The notes under the pieces are model-generated. The model saw only the letters and a list, made by a program, of their open reading frames with translations. It did no database searches and was not told the origin of the DNA. Of a DNA stretch of 64,000 nt, positions 1 through 8,181 are shown one piece after another. This DNA comes from JBARKJ01 sp963698885. GTDB lineage: Bacteria > Nitrospirota > JACRHJ01. The translations under genes and the position numbers were made by a program. How positions within the stretch are numbered: position 1 is the stretch's first letter; every line of letters begins with the position of its first letter. The stretch spans positions 558,001 through 622,000 of the forward strand of contig CAVOSJ010000003.1 in NCBI GenBank assembly GCA_963698885.1, in the 5' to 3' direction.

Positions 1-193
1 CCGCCTCTATCTCGAGGGCCACACGCCCGTCCGGCAAGTTCATGGACCAGCCGCGCACGTTATGCTTCGCGGCCGCCCTCTCCGTAAAGAACCGGTACCC
101 GACGCCCTGGACGCGTCCGCTGACGATAATCCCGGCCGCTACCTTCCTGCCCGGCACCTGCCCCCCTTGGACGGCCGTAATGAAAAAGGGCAT
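1..193 (-). CDS. acyP: Acylphosphatase, 3' end cut by the window edge
   Basis: Acylphosphatases hydrolyse carboxyl-phosphate bonds of small acyl phosphates in the cytoplasm. About 64 residues are visible from an ATG at 193; the rest lies beyond position 1. The family signature SGRVQGVGYRFFTERAA, which contains the phosphate-binding loop and catalytic Arg, is followed by GWSMNLPDGRV with the catalytic Asn. The ATG gives about 20 residues ahead of the usual N-terminus and only a weak ribosome-binding site, so an internal GTG at 157 is an alternative start. The tRNA-Pro gene lies 34 bases upstream on the same strand. Confidence 0.85.
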   Translation of the reverse strand, partial: MPFFITAVQGGQVPGRKVAAGIIVSGRVQGVGYRFFTERAAAKHNVRGWSMNLPDGRVALEIEA

Positions 194-227
194 CTCTTTC
201 GAGGATACCCTTCACTTGCTGCAAAAA

Positions 228-304
228 TGGTCGGGGCGAAAGGATTTGAACCTTCGACCCCACGGTCCCGAACCGTGTGCGCTACCAGGCTGCGCTACGC
301 CCCG
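228..304 (-). tRNA. tRNA-Pro (anticodon CGG)
   Basis: On the minus strand the sequence folds into a full cloverleaf. The acceptor stem CGGGGCG/CGCCCCG occupies both ends, the anticodon loop TTCGGGA sits in a CACGG/CCGTG stem, the T arm contains GGTTCAAATCC, and the 3' CCA is encoded at 228-230. The anticodon CGG reads CCG proline codons. Confidence 0.97.
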
Positions 305-354
305 TCAATTTTAGTATGTTATAGCAGTTCCCTTGACGTGTCAAGGTTTTTCGT

Positions 355-1566
355 CTAAATTCCAAGGCCCATCGTCTGCCTTTTCTTCTCGACGAACTTC
401 GACATCTCCTCCGCGAAATAATCACCTGTCGCGGTGACTTCCCCGGAGATCCTGCCGTTGTAGAGGTCCCGCCCTTCCTTTAGCTCCGCCGCAAGGGCCT
501 GCTCGAAATTCCCGTCCCTCACGCCAGCCTCGACCGCGCCCTGGTTATAAAGCGCGATGTCCGACAGTATAATCCTGGCAAAGCGCCGCGCGGCCTCCAC
601 CTGCTGGTTGCCCACCGACGACGTCGCCAGGACCGGCTTTATCTCCTCTTTGCGCATCTCGAATATCTGCTCCTCCCGCAGAGGAAGGTCTTCGAGAGAG
701 GGCTTGCATGTCTCTTCTTCACGCGGCGAGTTCGTTCCCGGCGCCGGCTGCCCGTCCGCCGCCAGCCGCTTCACCTTCTTGGCAATGCAGTCCTGGATGT
801 GGTGTTTTTCTATGTAGTCGTCCGCTCCGTACAGGCTGACGGGTTCTCTTTTGTAGCGGGTCTTGTCATAAATAGCCGCGAGGAGTATGACCTTTATTTC
901 ATCGGATTCGGGGCTGTTCTTAAGCCTGTCGCATATCTCGAAGCCGTAGATCCTTGGGAGAGCTACGTCCAGCAAAACAAGGAACGGCTTCTCTCTCTCT
1001 ATGGCGACGACCGCCGCGATGCCTTCGCTTTCACAGATTACCTGATAGCCCTCTTCGGTTAAAATGGATTCGACCAGCCTGAGCACGGAATCCCCGTCGT
1101 GAGCTACGACTATCTTCGACCTGTCCAGCTTCCATTTAGGCGCGGCCGGGGCGCTCTCCATCTGCGGCGGCGCTCCTATTGAAGCTTCCGGTGAAGCTTC
1201 CGGCTCCGGCGCTCCTATTGAAGCTTCTGGCGTTGGCGGCGCGGGCGGAGGAGGCGGTGGAGTAAAGGCAGGCTCCGAAGGCTCCGGCGCGGGAGGTTCC
1301 TGGAAAGGAGGCCATGAAGGTTCCGGGGGCGTAGAAGGCTCCGGGGGCGCGGAAGGTTCCGTTTGCCTGAAAACGTGTTCTTCCTGCACTGGCGGCGCGG
1401 GGGCCTCTACCGGGGGCGCGGGCGGTTCAGGGGCTGGCGCTACGGCGGGCTTCTCCACGAGGAAGACGTTCCCGCACTTGGGGCACTTTAGCCTGGACCC
1501 TCCCTCCTTTATTTTCGCATCGTCAATCTTAAGACGCACATTGCACTGGCTGCATGAAACTATCAT
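355..1566 (-). CDS. Zinc-ribbon / proline-rich linker / response-regulator receiver protein
   Basis: 403 residues in three parts. An N-terminal MJ0042-type zinc ribbon has CxxC pairs at residues 5/8 and 28/31. A long Pro/Glu/Ala-rich linker (about 40-145) contains near-repeats of PPEPS and EASIGAPEP. A receiver domain (about 150-270) follows, with the phospho-acceptor in VLLDVALPRIYG. The C-terminal 80 residues form a charged helical region. There is no DNA-binding output domain. Such fusions are seen in Desulfobacterota and related groups, often of unknown partner. The ATG is preceded by a good GGAGG site. I infer a cytoplasmic signalling adaptor; no kinase is adjacent. Confidence 0.75.
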   Translation of the reverse strand: MIVSCSQCNVRLKIDDAKIKEGGSRLKCPKCGNVFLVEKPAVAPAPEPPAPPVEAPAPPVQEEHVFRQTEPSAPPEPSTPPEPSWPPFQEPPAPEPSEPAFTPPPPPPAPPTPEASIGAPEPEASPEASIGAPPQMESAPAAPKWKLDRSKIVVAHDGDSVLRLVESILTEEGYQVICESEGIAAVVAIEREKPFLVLLDVALPRIYGFEICDRLKNSPESDEIKVILLAAIYDKTRYKREPVSLYGADDYIEKHHIQDCIAKKVKRLAADGQPAPGTNSPREEETCKPSLEDLPLREEQIFEMRKEEIKPVLATSSVGNQQVEAARRFARIILSDIALYNQGAVEAGVRDGNFEQALAAELKEGRDLYNGRISGEVTATGDYFAEEMSKFVEKKRQTMGLGI

Positions 1567-1638
1567 ATTAATCCTCCGCCGCCGCAGTCATCTGCGATTA
1601 CTGCTCCTTCTGTCTTCGTTTCACTCTGGACAGGTAAA

Positions 1639-2894
1639 TCACTTCTGGGGCTTCATAATTACTAACGCATTCGCATTTAAATATTTTTCAGCCGCTTTTA
1701 CGACGTCCTGTTTCCCGATCTTTAAAAACTGCTTCGGCAAGCTCTTCCGGTAGTCCTGTCCGGCGCCCGAAATTGCGTAGAGCCCGGAATACCTGGCAGT
1801 CCCCTCGGCGCTCTCAGCCGAAAGTTCTGCGTCGCCCAGGGCAAATTCCTTTCCGCGCTCAAGCTCATCGGGAGAAAATTTTCCCTCTTCGACGGCCTTG
1901 ACAGAGTTCTTAATCCCTTCGATCGCCCCGTCTATCCTGGTCTCGTCCGTTACCGAATAAATGGTCATCACGGGGGCGGCGGATTCCCAGCGAAGCGAGC
2001 TTCCCAACTGGTACGCCTTCGGCTCATTCGCCCGAAGACATTTATAAACGTCGGAACAGCTCCCGCCGGAGAGGATAGCGCGGGCGGTCAGCGCCGCGCA
2101 ATATTCGGGGTTATCCGGAGACGGCAACTTACAAGCGAAAAGGACACCGGCGGTCCCGGGTCTCGATTCCAGTTCCAGCACCTCGCCCGGCTCGAATGCC
2201 GGCGGCCTTTCTTCCTGGCTGCACGTCTTGCAGTTCACCGTCCAGTCCTTGAAAGTTTCTTCGGCCATCTTCATGGCCGCGTGACTTGAAAATGACCCGC
2301 AGATGGACAGCAGGGAATTATCCGGCCTGAACCGCGCCGTACGCCAGGCCAGAAGGTCGGCCCTGGAAAGTTTTTCTATGTCTTCCGGAAGTCCCGACGG
2401 AAACAGGGCATGGTACATTTTGTCTTCCGCACGGTCCTGGGCAAGGTCATTCCCTGCAATCAGGGCGCCTTTTTCCACCTGGACGGCGGTATCCGAAAAA
2501 TACCCTCCCGAGACCATTTCGGATAACGCCTTAAGGGCGACCGGAAAACTGGCGGCGGGCGAGACAAGGGTAAAGCAGGTATAGCCAGCCTCGACGTCCG
2601 CCGTGACCTTGCCGCCAGCCTGCTCTATCCTGAGAGATGGAGGGTCGGCATTGCCGGCCGGATTACTTGAAAGGATTGAACTGCAAAGCAGGGCCGTTAT
2701 ACCGCTCTTTCCCGCGGGCTCGGAAGCGGAACCCGTTTTTATGAACAGGCAGGCGGCCGCTGTCTCTCCGGAGAAGCCGGAGCTAATCACGCGAGGCCGT
2801 TAGAAAGCGCCGGAGGTCTGTCCTGGGCAAAAGAGTTGCCGCATGCGGCAAGAGACAGCAAAATACCCAGCGCGAGGAGGGCGATTTTTTTCAT
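1639..2894 (-). CDS. M16 (insulinase-like) peptidase homologue, non-catalytic, lipoprotein; one frameshift
   Basis: From an ATG at 2894 a 35-residue frame encodes a lipoprotein signal (lipobox LAAC) and ends at a TGA (2787-2789) just after the sequence SNGL. The second frame opens at a GTG (2790) and carries the M16 fold through to the end. Adding one base at about 2791 would join them as SNGLRVISS, the usual N-terminal strand of M16 proteins, so this is one gene with a -1 base break. The zinc motif HxxEH is missing: the position reads ALLCS. It should therefore be an inactive, structural or partner-type M16 subunit. The usual catalytic partner gene is not adjacent. Confidence 0.7.
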
Positions 2895-2924
2895 GCGTCC
2901 TGAACCGTTTTAAAAGTTAAGCCG

Positions 2925-3559
2925 TTATTCCTTGGTAACGTAAGACGCCGTCCTCTCGGAGGCTGAAAGTTTCTTCGCCTCGGAGGCGGCGTCTTCTTTG
3001 GTCTGGAAAGTCCCCACGTGCACTTTATAGTTATAGCCGCCTTTCCTGCCCGAGGCGGAATATACCCTTGCGTCGTACCCTTTTTTCTTCAGCATTGTCG
3101 CCTTCGCCTTGGCCGCGGAGGCGTCTTTATAAGCTCCCAACTGCACGGTGTAATGTCCCTGTCGTCGGCGTGGTTCTCTTTCTCTTCTTTCTCTTGCTTC
3201 TTCTCTACGAGAGGGGCGACGGAATCATTTTTGGAAGTCAGAACTTTCGGAAACGTCAGGGTAACCGACCTCGGCTTGGCCGAAGCGGTGGTAGCGGGGA
3301 CAAAAGCGGCCCTCGACGTCGTTACCGGCTTCAGGACCGGCGGGGCGGCCGGTACTGCCCTGGCCTGAAGTATCCCCGTCTGCGCCTTCGCCTGCGGCGG
3401 GACTTCCGGCTGCTTCTTCCTCTGCCACTGGATCCCGACGCTGACGCCCAGCACGAAAACAAGCGCGGCGATGGCGGCGACGCCAAATATCACCAGGCCC
3501 ATCTGGCGCGCGTCGAAGGAATAATCGTATCGGTCTCTTATTTTTCCCAGGTCTTTCAA
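2925..3559 (-). CDS. SPOR-domain membrane protein; one frameshift
   Basis: The 5' part encodes a short cytoplasmic N-terminus, one transmembrane helix (about residues 20-43) and a Pro/Ala/Lys-rich linker. The 3' part (2925-about 3160) encodes a C-terminal SPOR domain beginning YTVQLGAYKDASAA. The two frames join near 3160 if one base is restored, giving GHYTVQLGAY, a classic SPOR opening. SPOR domains bind denuded peptidoglycan at division sites, so a role in cell-wall or division processes is expected. It lies 130 bases downstream of queA. Confidence 0.75.
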
Positions 3560-3688
3560 ATTACCTCTTGCTGCTTTTGCGAGGTGAGCATTCTCTCCGA
3601 AAAATTATTATTCACAATAACGCGTTGGCGGCAGTATTTCTATTTTACGTTCAACGATAATTTTTCTACGAGAATACTCCCCTCTCAT

Positions 3689-4708
3689 TTACGTTATAAA
3701 CATCGCGTCGCCGTAGCTATAGAAACGGTAACCTGCCCGGACCGCCTCCTGGTATGCCGAAAGCGTTTTATCTCTGCCCGCGAAGGCACATATTAGCATA
3801 AGCAATGTGGATTTGGGAAGGTGGAAATTAGTGACTATAGCCCGGATAGCCTTGAATTCATATCCGGGGTAGATAAAAAGGCGGGTCCTGGCCTCTCCGG
3901 GCCGGACCTGGCCGTCCCTGAATGCCGATTCCAGCGTCCTGGCGCTGGTCGTCCCCACCGCGATTACGCGCCGCCCTTCGGCAAGCGCGCGGTTCACCGC
4001 GTCGGCAGTTTCTTCCGGCACGCTATATTCCTCTTCCTCCATCTCATGGCGCTCGATTACCTCTTCCCGCACCGGCATGAACGTCCCGGGGCCTACCTGC
4101 AAAGTGACGGATACGACCGAGACACCTTTTTCTTTTATCTCGCGCAGGAGGGCTTCCGTAAAATGGAGTCCCGCGGTCGGCGCGGCGACTGCGCCGGGCC
4201 TTGCCGCATAAACCGTCTGGTAGCGCTCCCTGTCGCGGTCCGCGTCCCTGCCGGAGGGGTCTATATACGGCGGGAGCGGCATTGAAGCCGCCTTCCTGAT
4301 GGCCTCTTCCGCGCCCGGCTTAGAGAATCTGATTACCTTCTTGCCGCCGCCCAGGTCTTCCTCCACGGCTGCCTGAAGCTCCGTGGTAAAAATGACTTCC
4401 GTCCCTGGCGCGGTCTTTCCCTTGATAAGGGCCTCATACCTTTCCTCGCCGATACGGCGCAGGATAAGCGCCTCGATCCTCCCGCCGGTGGCCTTTGTCC
4501 CCATAAGCCGGGAGGGCACCACCTTCGCGTCGTTTATCACCATCACGTCTCCCGGTCCGAGATACTCCGGCAGGTCGGAGAATATCCCGTGACGGATGCT
4601 CCCGGCCCCGCGCGGCAGGACCATAAGGCGCGATTTATCACGCTCGCTCGCTGGCGACTGCGCTATCAGCTCCTTCGGAAGCTCGTAATCGAAATCCTCT
4701 ATCAGCAT
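3689..4708 (-). CDS. queA: S-adenosylmethionine:tRNA ribosyltransferase-isomerase
   Basis: QueA transfers the ribosyl part of SAM to preQ1 in tRNA, making epoxyqueuosine. The protein has 339 residues, normal for the family. Recognisable motifs are DFDYELPKELIAQSPA at the N-terminus, INDAKVVPSRL, PTAGLHFT, VGTTSARTLE and NFHLPKSTLLML. Its ATG directly follows the stop codon of the SpoIID-like gene (4709), and the order DUF2905-spoIID-queA is a known conserved arrangement. Confidence 0.96.
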   Translation of the reverse strand: MLIEDFDYELPKELIAQSPASERDKSRLMVLPRGAGSIRHGIFSDLPEYLGPGDVMVINDAKVVPSRLMGTKATGGRIEALILRRIGEERYEALIKGKTAPGTEVIFTTELQAAVEEDLGGGKKVIRFSKPGAEEAIRKAASMPLPPYIDPSGRDADRDRERYQTVYAARPGAVAAPTAGLHFTEALLREIKEKGVSVVSVTLQVGPGTFMPVREEVIERHEMEEEEYSVPEETADAVNRALAEGRRVIAVGTTSARTLESAFRDGQVRPGEARTRLFIYPGYEFKAIRAIVTNFHLPKSTLLMLICAFAGRDKTLSAYQEAVRAGYRFYSYGDAMFIT

Positions 4709-5836
4709 CTATTTTGAATCCCCGGTGTCTGGCAGCCGCGAGAGAGTCACTCCCGGATAATAATACTGAAGTATCTCCTGGTAATTCTTCCCGGCTTCCG
4801 CCATGCCTTTTGCGCCGAATTGACAGAGACCTACACCATGCCCGGAACCTTTACCGATAAAGACAAAGTTATCCCCTTCTCTGTGCGCCTCGAACGCCGT
4901 ACTCGGAAGTTTGGAATAGCCTACGGCTTTTCTGAAATCGGCGCCCTTCATTACCACGCTACCCGACTGGCCAATCAGCCTTAGCTTCAATATCCTTTTT
5001 GACACGCTTCTCTCCAGCACTTTTATCGATTTAAGCCCGTTTATCATATACCCGGCCTGAATCAACGACTCGTCCAGTTCCGGGATTGCAATGCGCTTTT
5101 TCCATGTGTCATACGGGGAGTCCTTGCAGTAATTGCATACCCTGGATTTCAGGTAGGGATATTTAGTGTCCCATACGTTGCACGCGTCTTCTGTCGTGCC
5201 TCCGCAGGTGGAATGATATACCGCCTCTATCGGCGCTCCGCCATATGTCAGTATCTCTCCCGCCGTCTCCCTGGCCGCTATGGAAGGGCCTTCCTTTTCT
5301 TTCGCGCCGCCCGTGAACACCTGAGAGTTCACAGTCGCGCAGAGGTCGTAATCGACCGCGCACCGGCACGATTTCCTGTACATGGCATACGTCCGGGCCA
5401 GCACCGCCTGGGCTTTGAGCGCCTCTATCGGCCACTTCGAGCCCATCTCCTCGCCCACCACCGAACGGGTATAGTCCTCCAGGTCCAGCTCGTTTATTAT
5501 CCTGTACCGGCCCCTGACGTTTCTTTTTATCTCTATGACGCCGGTCAAGGCGTAACGGTTGACGCGGACTATAATGCCTTCCGCGTTTATCCTTACGCCG
5601 CCCTCCGGACACCTGTCGCCTTCCAGGTCTATGCGCGTCCCGCCCTGCCCGTCAGGGTCAGGCGAAGCAATGCCCAGACCGGAGACACCTTCCACGTTAT
5701 ACTCCGGCGGAAAATTGAGCGTCACGCCGGGCAGGTCGTCCAGGACCAGCACGCGGACCTTTTCGGACGCGCAGGCAACCCGGGAAAACAGCAGCAGGCC
5801 TATGAACAGCACGAGGAGTTTAAGTATCGGTCTCAT
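4709..5836 (-). CDS. SpoIID/LytB-domain protein, exported
   Basis: 375 residues from an ATG at 5836 that overlaps the stop of the DUF2905 gene by one base. The open frame extends 43 codons further upstream, but only this ATG gives a signal peptide (MRPILKLLVLFIGLLLFSRV) and fits the operon. The SpoIID core includes LEDYTRSVVGEEM, WPIEALKAQAVLARTYA, YHSTCGG and GHGVGLCQFGAKGMA. In endospore formers SpoIID is a lytic transglycosylase; in non-sporulating bacteria the homologues probably act on periplasmic peptidoglycan. Confidence 0.88.
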   Translation of the reverse strand: MRPILKLLVLFIGLLLFSRVACASEKVRVLVLDDLPGVTLNFPPEYNVEGVSGLGIASPDPDGQGGTRIDLEGDRCPEGGVRINAEGIIVRVNRYALTGVIEIKRNVRGRYRIINELDLEDYTRSVVGEEMGSKWPIEALKAQAVLARTYAMYRKSCRCAVDYDLCATVNSQVFTGGAKEKEGPSIAARETAGEILTYGGAPIEAVYHSTCGGTTEDACNVWDTKYPYLKSRVCNYCKDSPYDTWKKRIAIPELDESLIQAGYMINGLKSIKVLERSVSKRILKLRLIGQSGSVVMKGADFRKAVGYSKLPSTAFEAHREGDNFVFIGKGSGHGVGLCQFGAKGMAEAGKNYQEILQYYYPGVTLSRLPDTGDSK

Positions 5837-6054
5837 TATTTCCTGCCTATGAGCCACAGGATGAGCGTCAGTATCAGGCTGGCGAGCAGGCCGGTGGCGA
5901 GCGGGAAGTAGAACGTAAAATTCTTCCTGTGTATGACTATGTCGCCTGGGAGTTTTCCTATCCACGGCAGCTTCCCGGATAAAAGGAACACGGCGCCCAA
6001 GACCAGCAGGACGGCGCCGGTTGTAATAAGTATTTTCCCAAGCTCCGCTGTCAT
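5836..6054 (-). CDS. DUF2905 small membrane protein
   Basis: 72 residues with two transmembrane helices (about 8-26 and 49-68) separated by the family signature LPWIGKLPGDI. Function is unknown. DUF2905 genes are commonly found beside ruv genes, spoIID and queA, and that neighbourhood is partly kept here. It starts 2 bases after the potassium-channel gene ends, so the two are co-transcribed. Confidence 0.85.
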   Translation of the reverse strand: MTAELGKILITTGAVLLVLGAVFLLSGKLPWIGKLPGDIVIHRKNFTFYFPLATGLLASLILTLILWLIGRK

Positions 6055-6056
6055 TT

Positions 6057-7109
6057 TTATTTTCCGGCGGCCCCGTTATCCGAAGTGATTTTTTCCAGGA
6101 GCTTCACCTGCTCCGGACGTCCGAGCGCAATCAGGCAATCGGCTTCCCGGAGGATGTCGCCGGGGTTCGGGTTGAATTCCATCTTCCCGTCCGCGTGTTT
6201 TATGGCGACGACTATGATGTCCAGGTCCTGCCTTATCCCGCTGTCCTTGATCGCCCGCCCCACGAGGGAAGACCCTTTGCCGATAGTGACCTCTTCCATT
6301 TTTAGGTCCATGTTCTCGGACTGTGTCGCGAACTCGATAAAATCCACCACCGCGGGCCTGAGCATCGCCTGGGCTATCCTGTCCGCCCCGATGTGATAAG
6401 GAGAGATGACCTTGCTCGCCCCGGCGCGCATGAGCTTCTGCTCCGAGCCTTCATCGCCCGCCCGCGCGACGATATAAAGCCCGTCGTTAAGTCCCCTTGC
6501 GGTCAGGACGATGTAGAGGTTGTCCGCATCCGTGGATACGACGGAAATCAGCCCCTTCGCGCTTTTTATCCCGGCCTCGACAAGCGTCTCGTCGCGGTCG
6601 GCGTCGCCCTGCATTATCAGGTATCTCTCCCAGTCCGCCTCTTCGATGTTTTCGGCGTTTCTCTCGATGACCACGAAAGGCACGGGACTGGCTGCGAGTT
6701 CGCGGCAGATAATCCTGCCCATCCTGCCGAACCCGCAGACGATGTAATGGTCCTTAAGCTTCTTTATCTTCTGCTCCAATTTCCTCCTCCCGAGGATGTC
6801 GGCCAACTCCCCTTCAAGCATCAGCCTCGTCGCGTTCCGCACCGCGAAGGCCACGGCCCCCAAACCGAAAAGTATAACGGTTATGGTAAACGCCTTGCCG
6901 GCCGGGTCCAGCGGATGGACCTCGCCATATCCAATCGTGGTGATCGTGATTATGGTCATGAAAAGAGAGTCGAGGACATTCCAGCCCTCAAGCCGCGAAT
7001 ACCCCAGCGTCCCGCCGACCACCACGACCGCCAGCGCCAGCGCCGAGTATAGTAATAGCTTCGCGCCGTCCGTCTTTTTTATGTTTAAGTCTTTAAGGCC
7101 CGGCATCAT
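6057..7109 (-). CDS. Potassium channel protein with RCK (TrkA-N/TrkA-C) domains
   Basis: 350 residues from the ATG at 7109, which overlaps the upstream stop codon as ATGA; a second ATG lies at 7106. The N-terminal two-helix pore domain contains the selectivity filter TTIGYGE. A cytoplasmic NAD-binding RCK domain follows (HYIVCGFGRMGRIICREL, Rossmann GxGxxG-like) and a TrkA-C domain closes the protein. It resembles MthK/Kch-type ligand-gated channels of the inner membrane. Its place among cell-envelope and tRNA-modification genes gives no further hint. Confidence 0.9.
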   Translation of the reverse strand: MMPGLKDLNIKKTDGAKLLLYSALALAVVVVGGTLGYSRLEGWNVLDSLFMTIITITTIGYGEVHPLDPAGKAFTITVILFGLGAVAFAVRNATRLMLEGELADILGRRKLEQKIKKLKDHYIVCGFGRMGRIICRELAASPVPFVVIERNAENIEEADWERYLIMQGDADRDETLVEAGIKSAKGLISVVSTDADNLYIVLTARGLNDGLYIVARAGDEGSEQKLMRAGASKVISPYHIGADRIAQAMLRPAVVDFIEFATQSENMDLKMEEVTIGKGSSLVGRAIKDSGIRQDLDIIVVAIKHADGKMEFNPNPGDILREADCLIALGRPEQVKLLEKITSDNGAAGK

Positions 7110-7561
7110 CGCCCAATGGATTTTAAAGTTTGCGCTATCCTTACAGAGTGCGTGCCCGGCCAGTAAACCCTGCCGCAGGACGGACACTGTCTGAAATTTT
7201 TTTCCCGGCAGAGCACAAATTCGGGCACCCTGTCCCGGACATCGTCTTTCCCGGTCTCCCGAAGTACTTCGTTACAAACGGCGCACCGCGACAGTAAAGC
7301 AAATGAGGAGGGCGGCATTTTTAAAAAATCCAGCACCTGCGTGAGCTGGACTTTTACCCGGTCGTCCGTTACCAGCAGCGCCTCCCCTTCGCGAAGCCTG
7401 CCGGCCAGCCGGGTATCCCGCGTCAGGATAAGCCTGCCCTCCTGCCGGGCCGTCCGCACAAGCTTATTGTCTTCGACGTCAGTCTCGTAAGACGTATCGA
7501 AGCCCAAGAGCCGAAGCCACTTGGCGAGTCTGCCCAGCATGGCGTCCGCGGCGAACTTCAT
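7106..7561 (-). CDS. Mut7-C RNase-domain protein with zinc ribbon
   Basis: 151 residues. The N-terminal half is a PIN-like Mut7-C domain with acidic residues in MKFAADAMLGRLAKWLR and LTRDTRL. The C-terminal half carries two zinc-ribbon CxxC pairs (CAVCNEVL and CPSCGRVYWPGTH). Family members are predicted ribonucleases or RNA-binding proteins; no substrate can be read from the sequence. The stop overlaps the start of the channel gene (ATGA), which implies translational coupling. Confidence 0.85.
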   Translation of the reverse strand: MKFAADAMLGRLAKWLRLLGFDTSYETDVEDNKLVRTARQEGRLILTRDTRLAGRLREGEALLVTDDRVKVQLTQVLDFLKMPPSSFALLSRCAVCNEVLRETGKDDVRDRVPEFVLCREKNFRQCPSCGRVYWPGTHSVRIAQTLKSIGR

Positions 7562-7629
7562 CTGTGCATTTTACCGTAATGGGAAAAGGTAATAAAGGGT
7601 AAACTTAAGGGCAAGCTTAATTAATCGCG

Positions 7630-8046
7630 CTACTTCCGTTTTTCAATCCCGCTTAGGTAAACGGCACATTTGCCGCAATCCGTGCCGTTTTTGCAGTGCT
7701 TCCGGGTCAGTTCCCAGCAGGGGGTCGAACGGTCCACGAAGGCGGAACATTGTTCCCGGACCTCTTCCGAACATCCCTGTATGTCCCAGCATGGCGCGTA
7801 ATCCAGGAGCTTCTTCACTCCCTCTATGCTTATTTTCTTTGTATGGACCAGCTCGCGCACGCAACGGAGCCACTTGATGTTGTTGTCGGAATAGAACCGG
7901 TTCTTATTTCTTCTCGCGGGGCTTACCAGGCCGTGTTTTTCGTAAAGCCTCAGCGTCTGGTCCGTCGTCCCGACCAGTTCCGCGGCAATACCTATCGGAT
8001 AAAGAGGCATGCTTTCCTTGCAAACCTTGTCATCGTTGTTTTCCAT
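7630..8046 (-). CDS. MerR-family regulator with a cysteine-rich (two-CW type) C-terminus
   Basis: 138 residues. Residues 15-80 form a MerR winged-helix domain (YPIGIAAELVGTTDQTLRLY, then RRNKNRFYSDNNI) closest to the HspR/GlnR branch. The C-terminal part has seven Cys at about 86, 92, 100, 110, 118, 124 and 127, arranged as two CW motifs (PCWDIQGC and PCWELTRKHC) plus CGKC. This suggests a bound metal or Fe-S cluster as the sensor. It heads the minus-strand operon running down to queA, and a sigma-70-like promoter lies just upstream. Confidence 0.85.
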   Translation of the reverse strand: MENNDDKVCKESMPLYPIGIAAELVGTTDQTLRLYEKHGLVSPARRNKNRFYSDNNIKWLRCVRELVHTKKISIEGVKKLLDYAPCWDIQGCSEEVREQCSAFVDRSTPCWELTRKHCKNGTDCGKCAVYLSGIEKRK

Positions 8047-8114
8047 GCTTACTCCCCTTTGAGGATAGCTTAAAATTTACAGAAATATAACTACCGTATT
8101 ATATTTGACGACTA

Positions 8115-8143
8115 TTAGTACTGTAAAGGGCGACGTGTGTCAA
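8115..8143 (-). promoter_or_regulatory. Sigma-70-type promoter for the merR operon
   Basis: Read on the minus strand: TTGACA (8138-8143), a 17-base spacer, then TACTAA (8115-8120). The expected start of transcription is about 70 bases upstream of the merR ATG. The spacer length is ordinary, unlike the 19-20 bases of classic MerR-activated promoters. Confidence 0.5.
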
Positions 8144-8181
8144 GTAAAAATTTAATTGAAATCCTAAGGCGCCCTTATAAC

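Noticed and set aside
6393..7052. 219-codon plus-strand frame opposite the potassium channel gene
   Set aside because: The minus strand has the pore filter and RCK motifs; nothing recognisable on plus.
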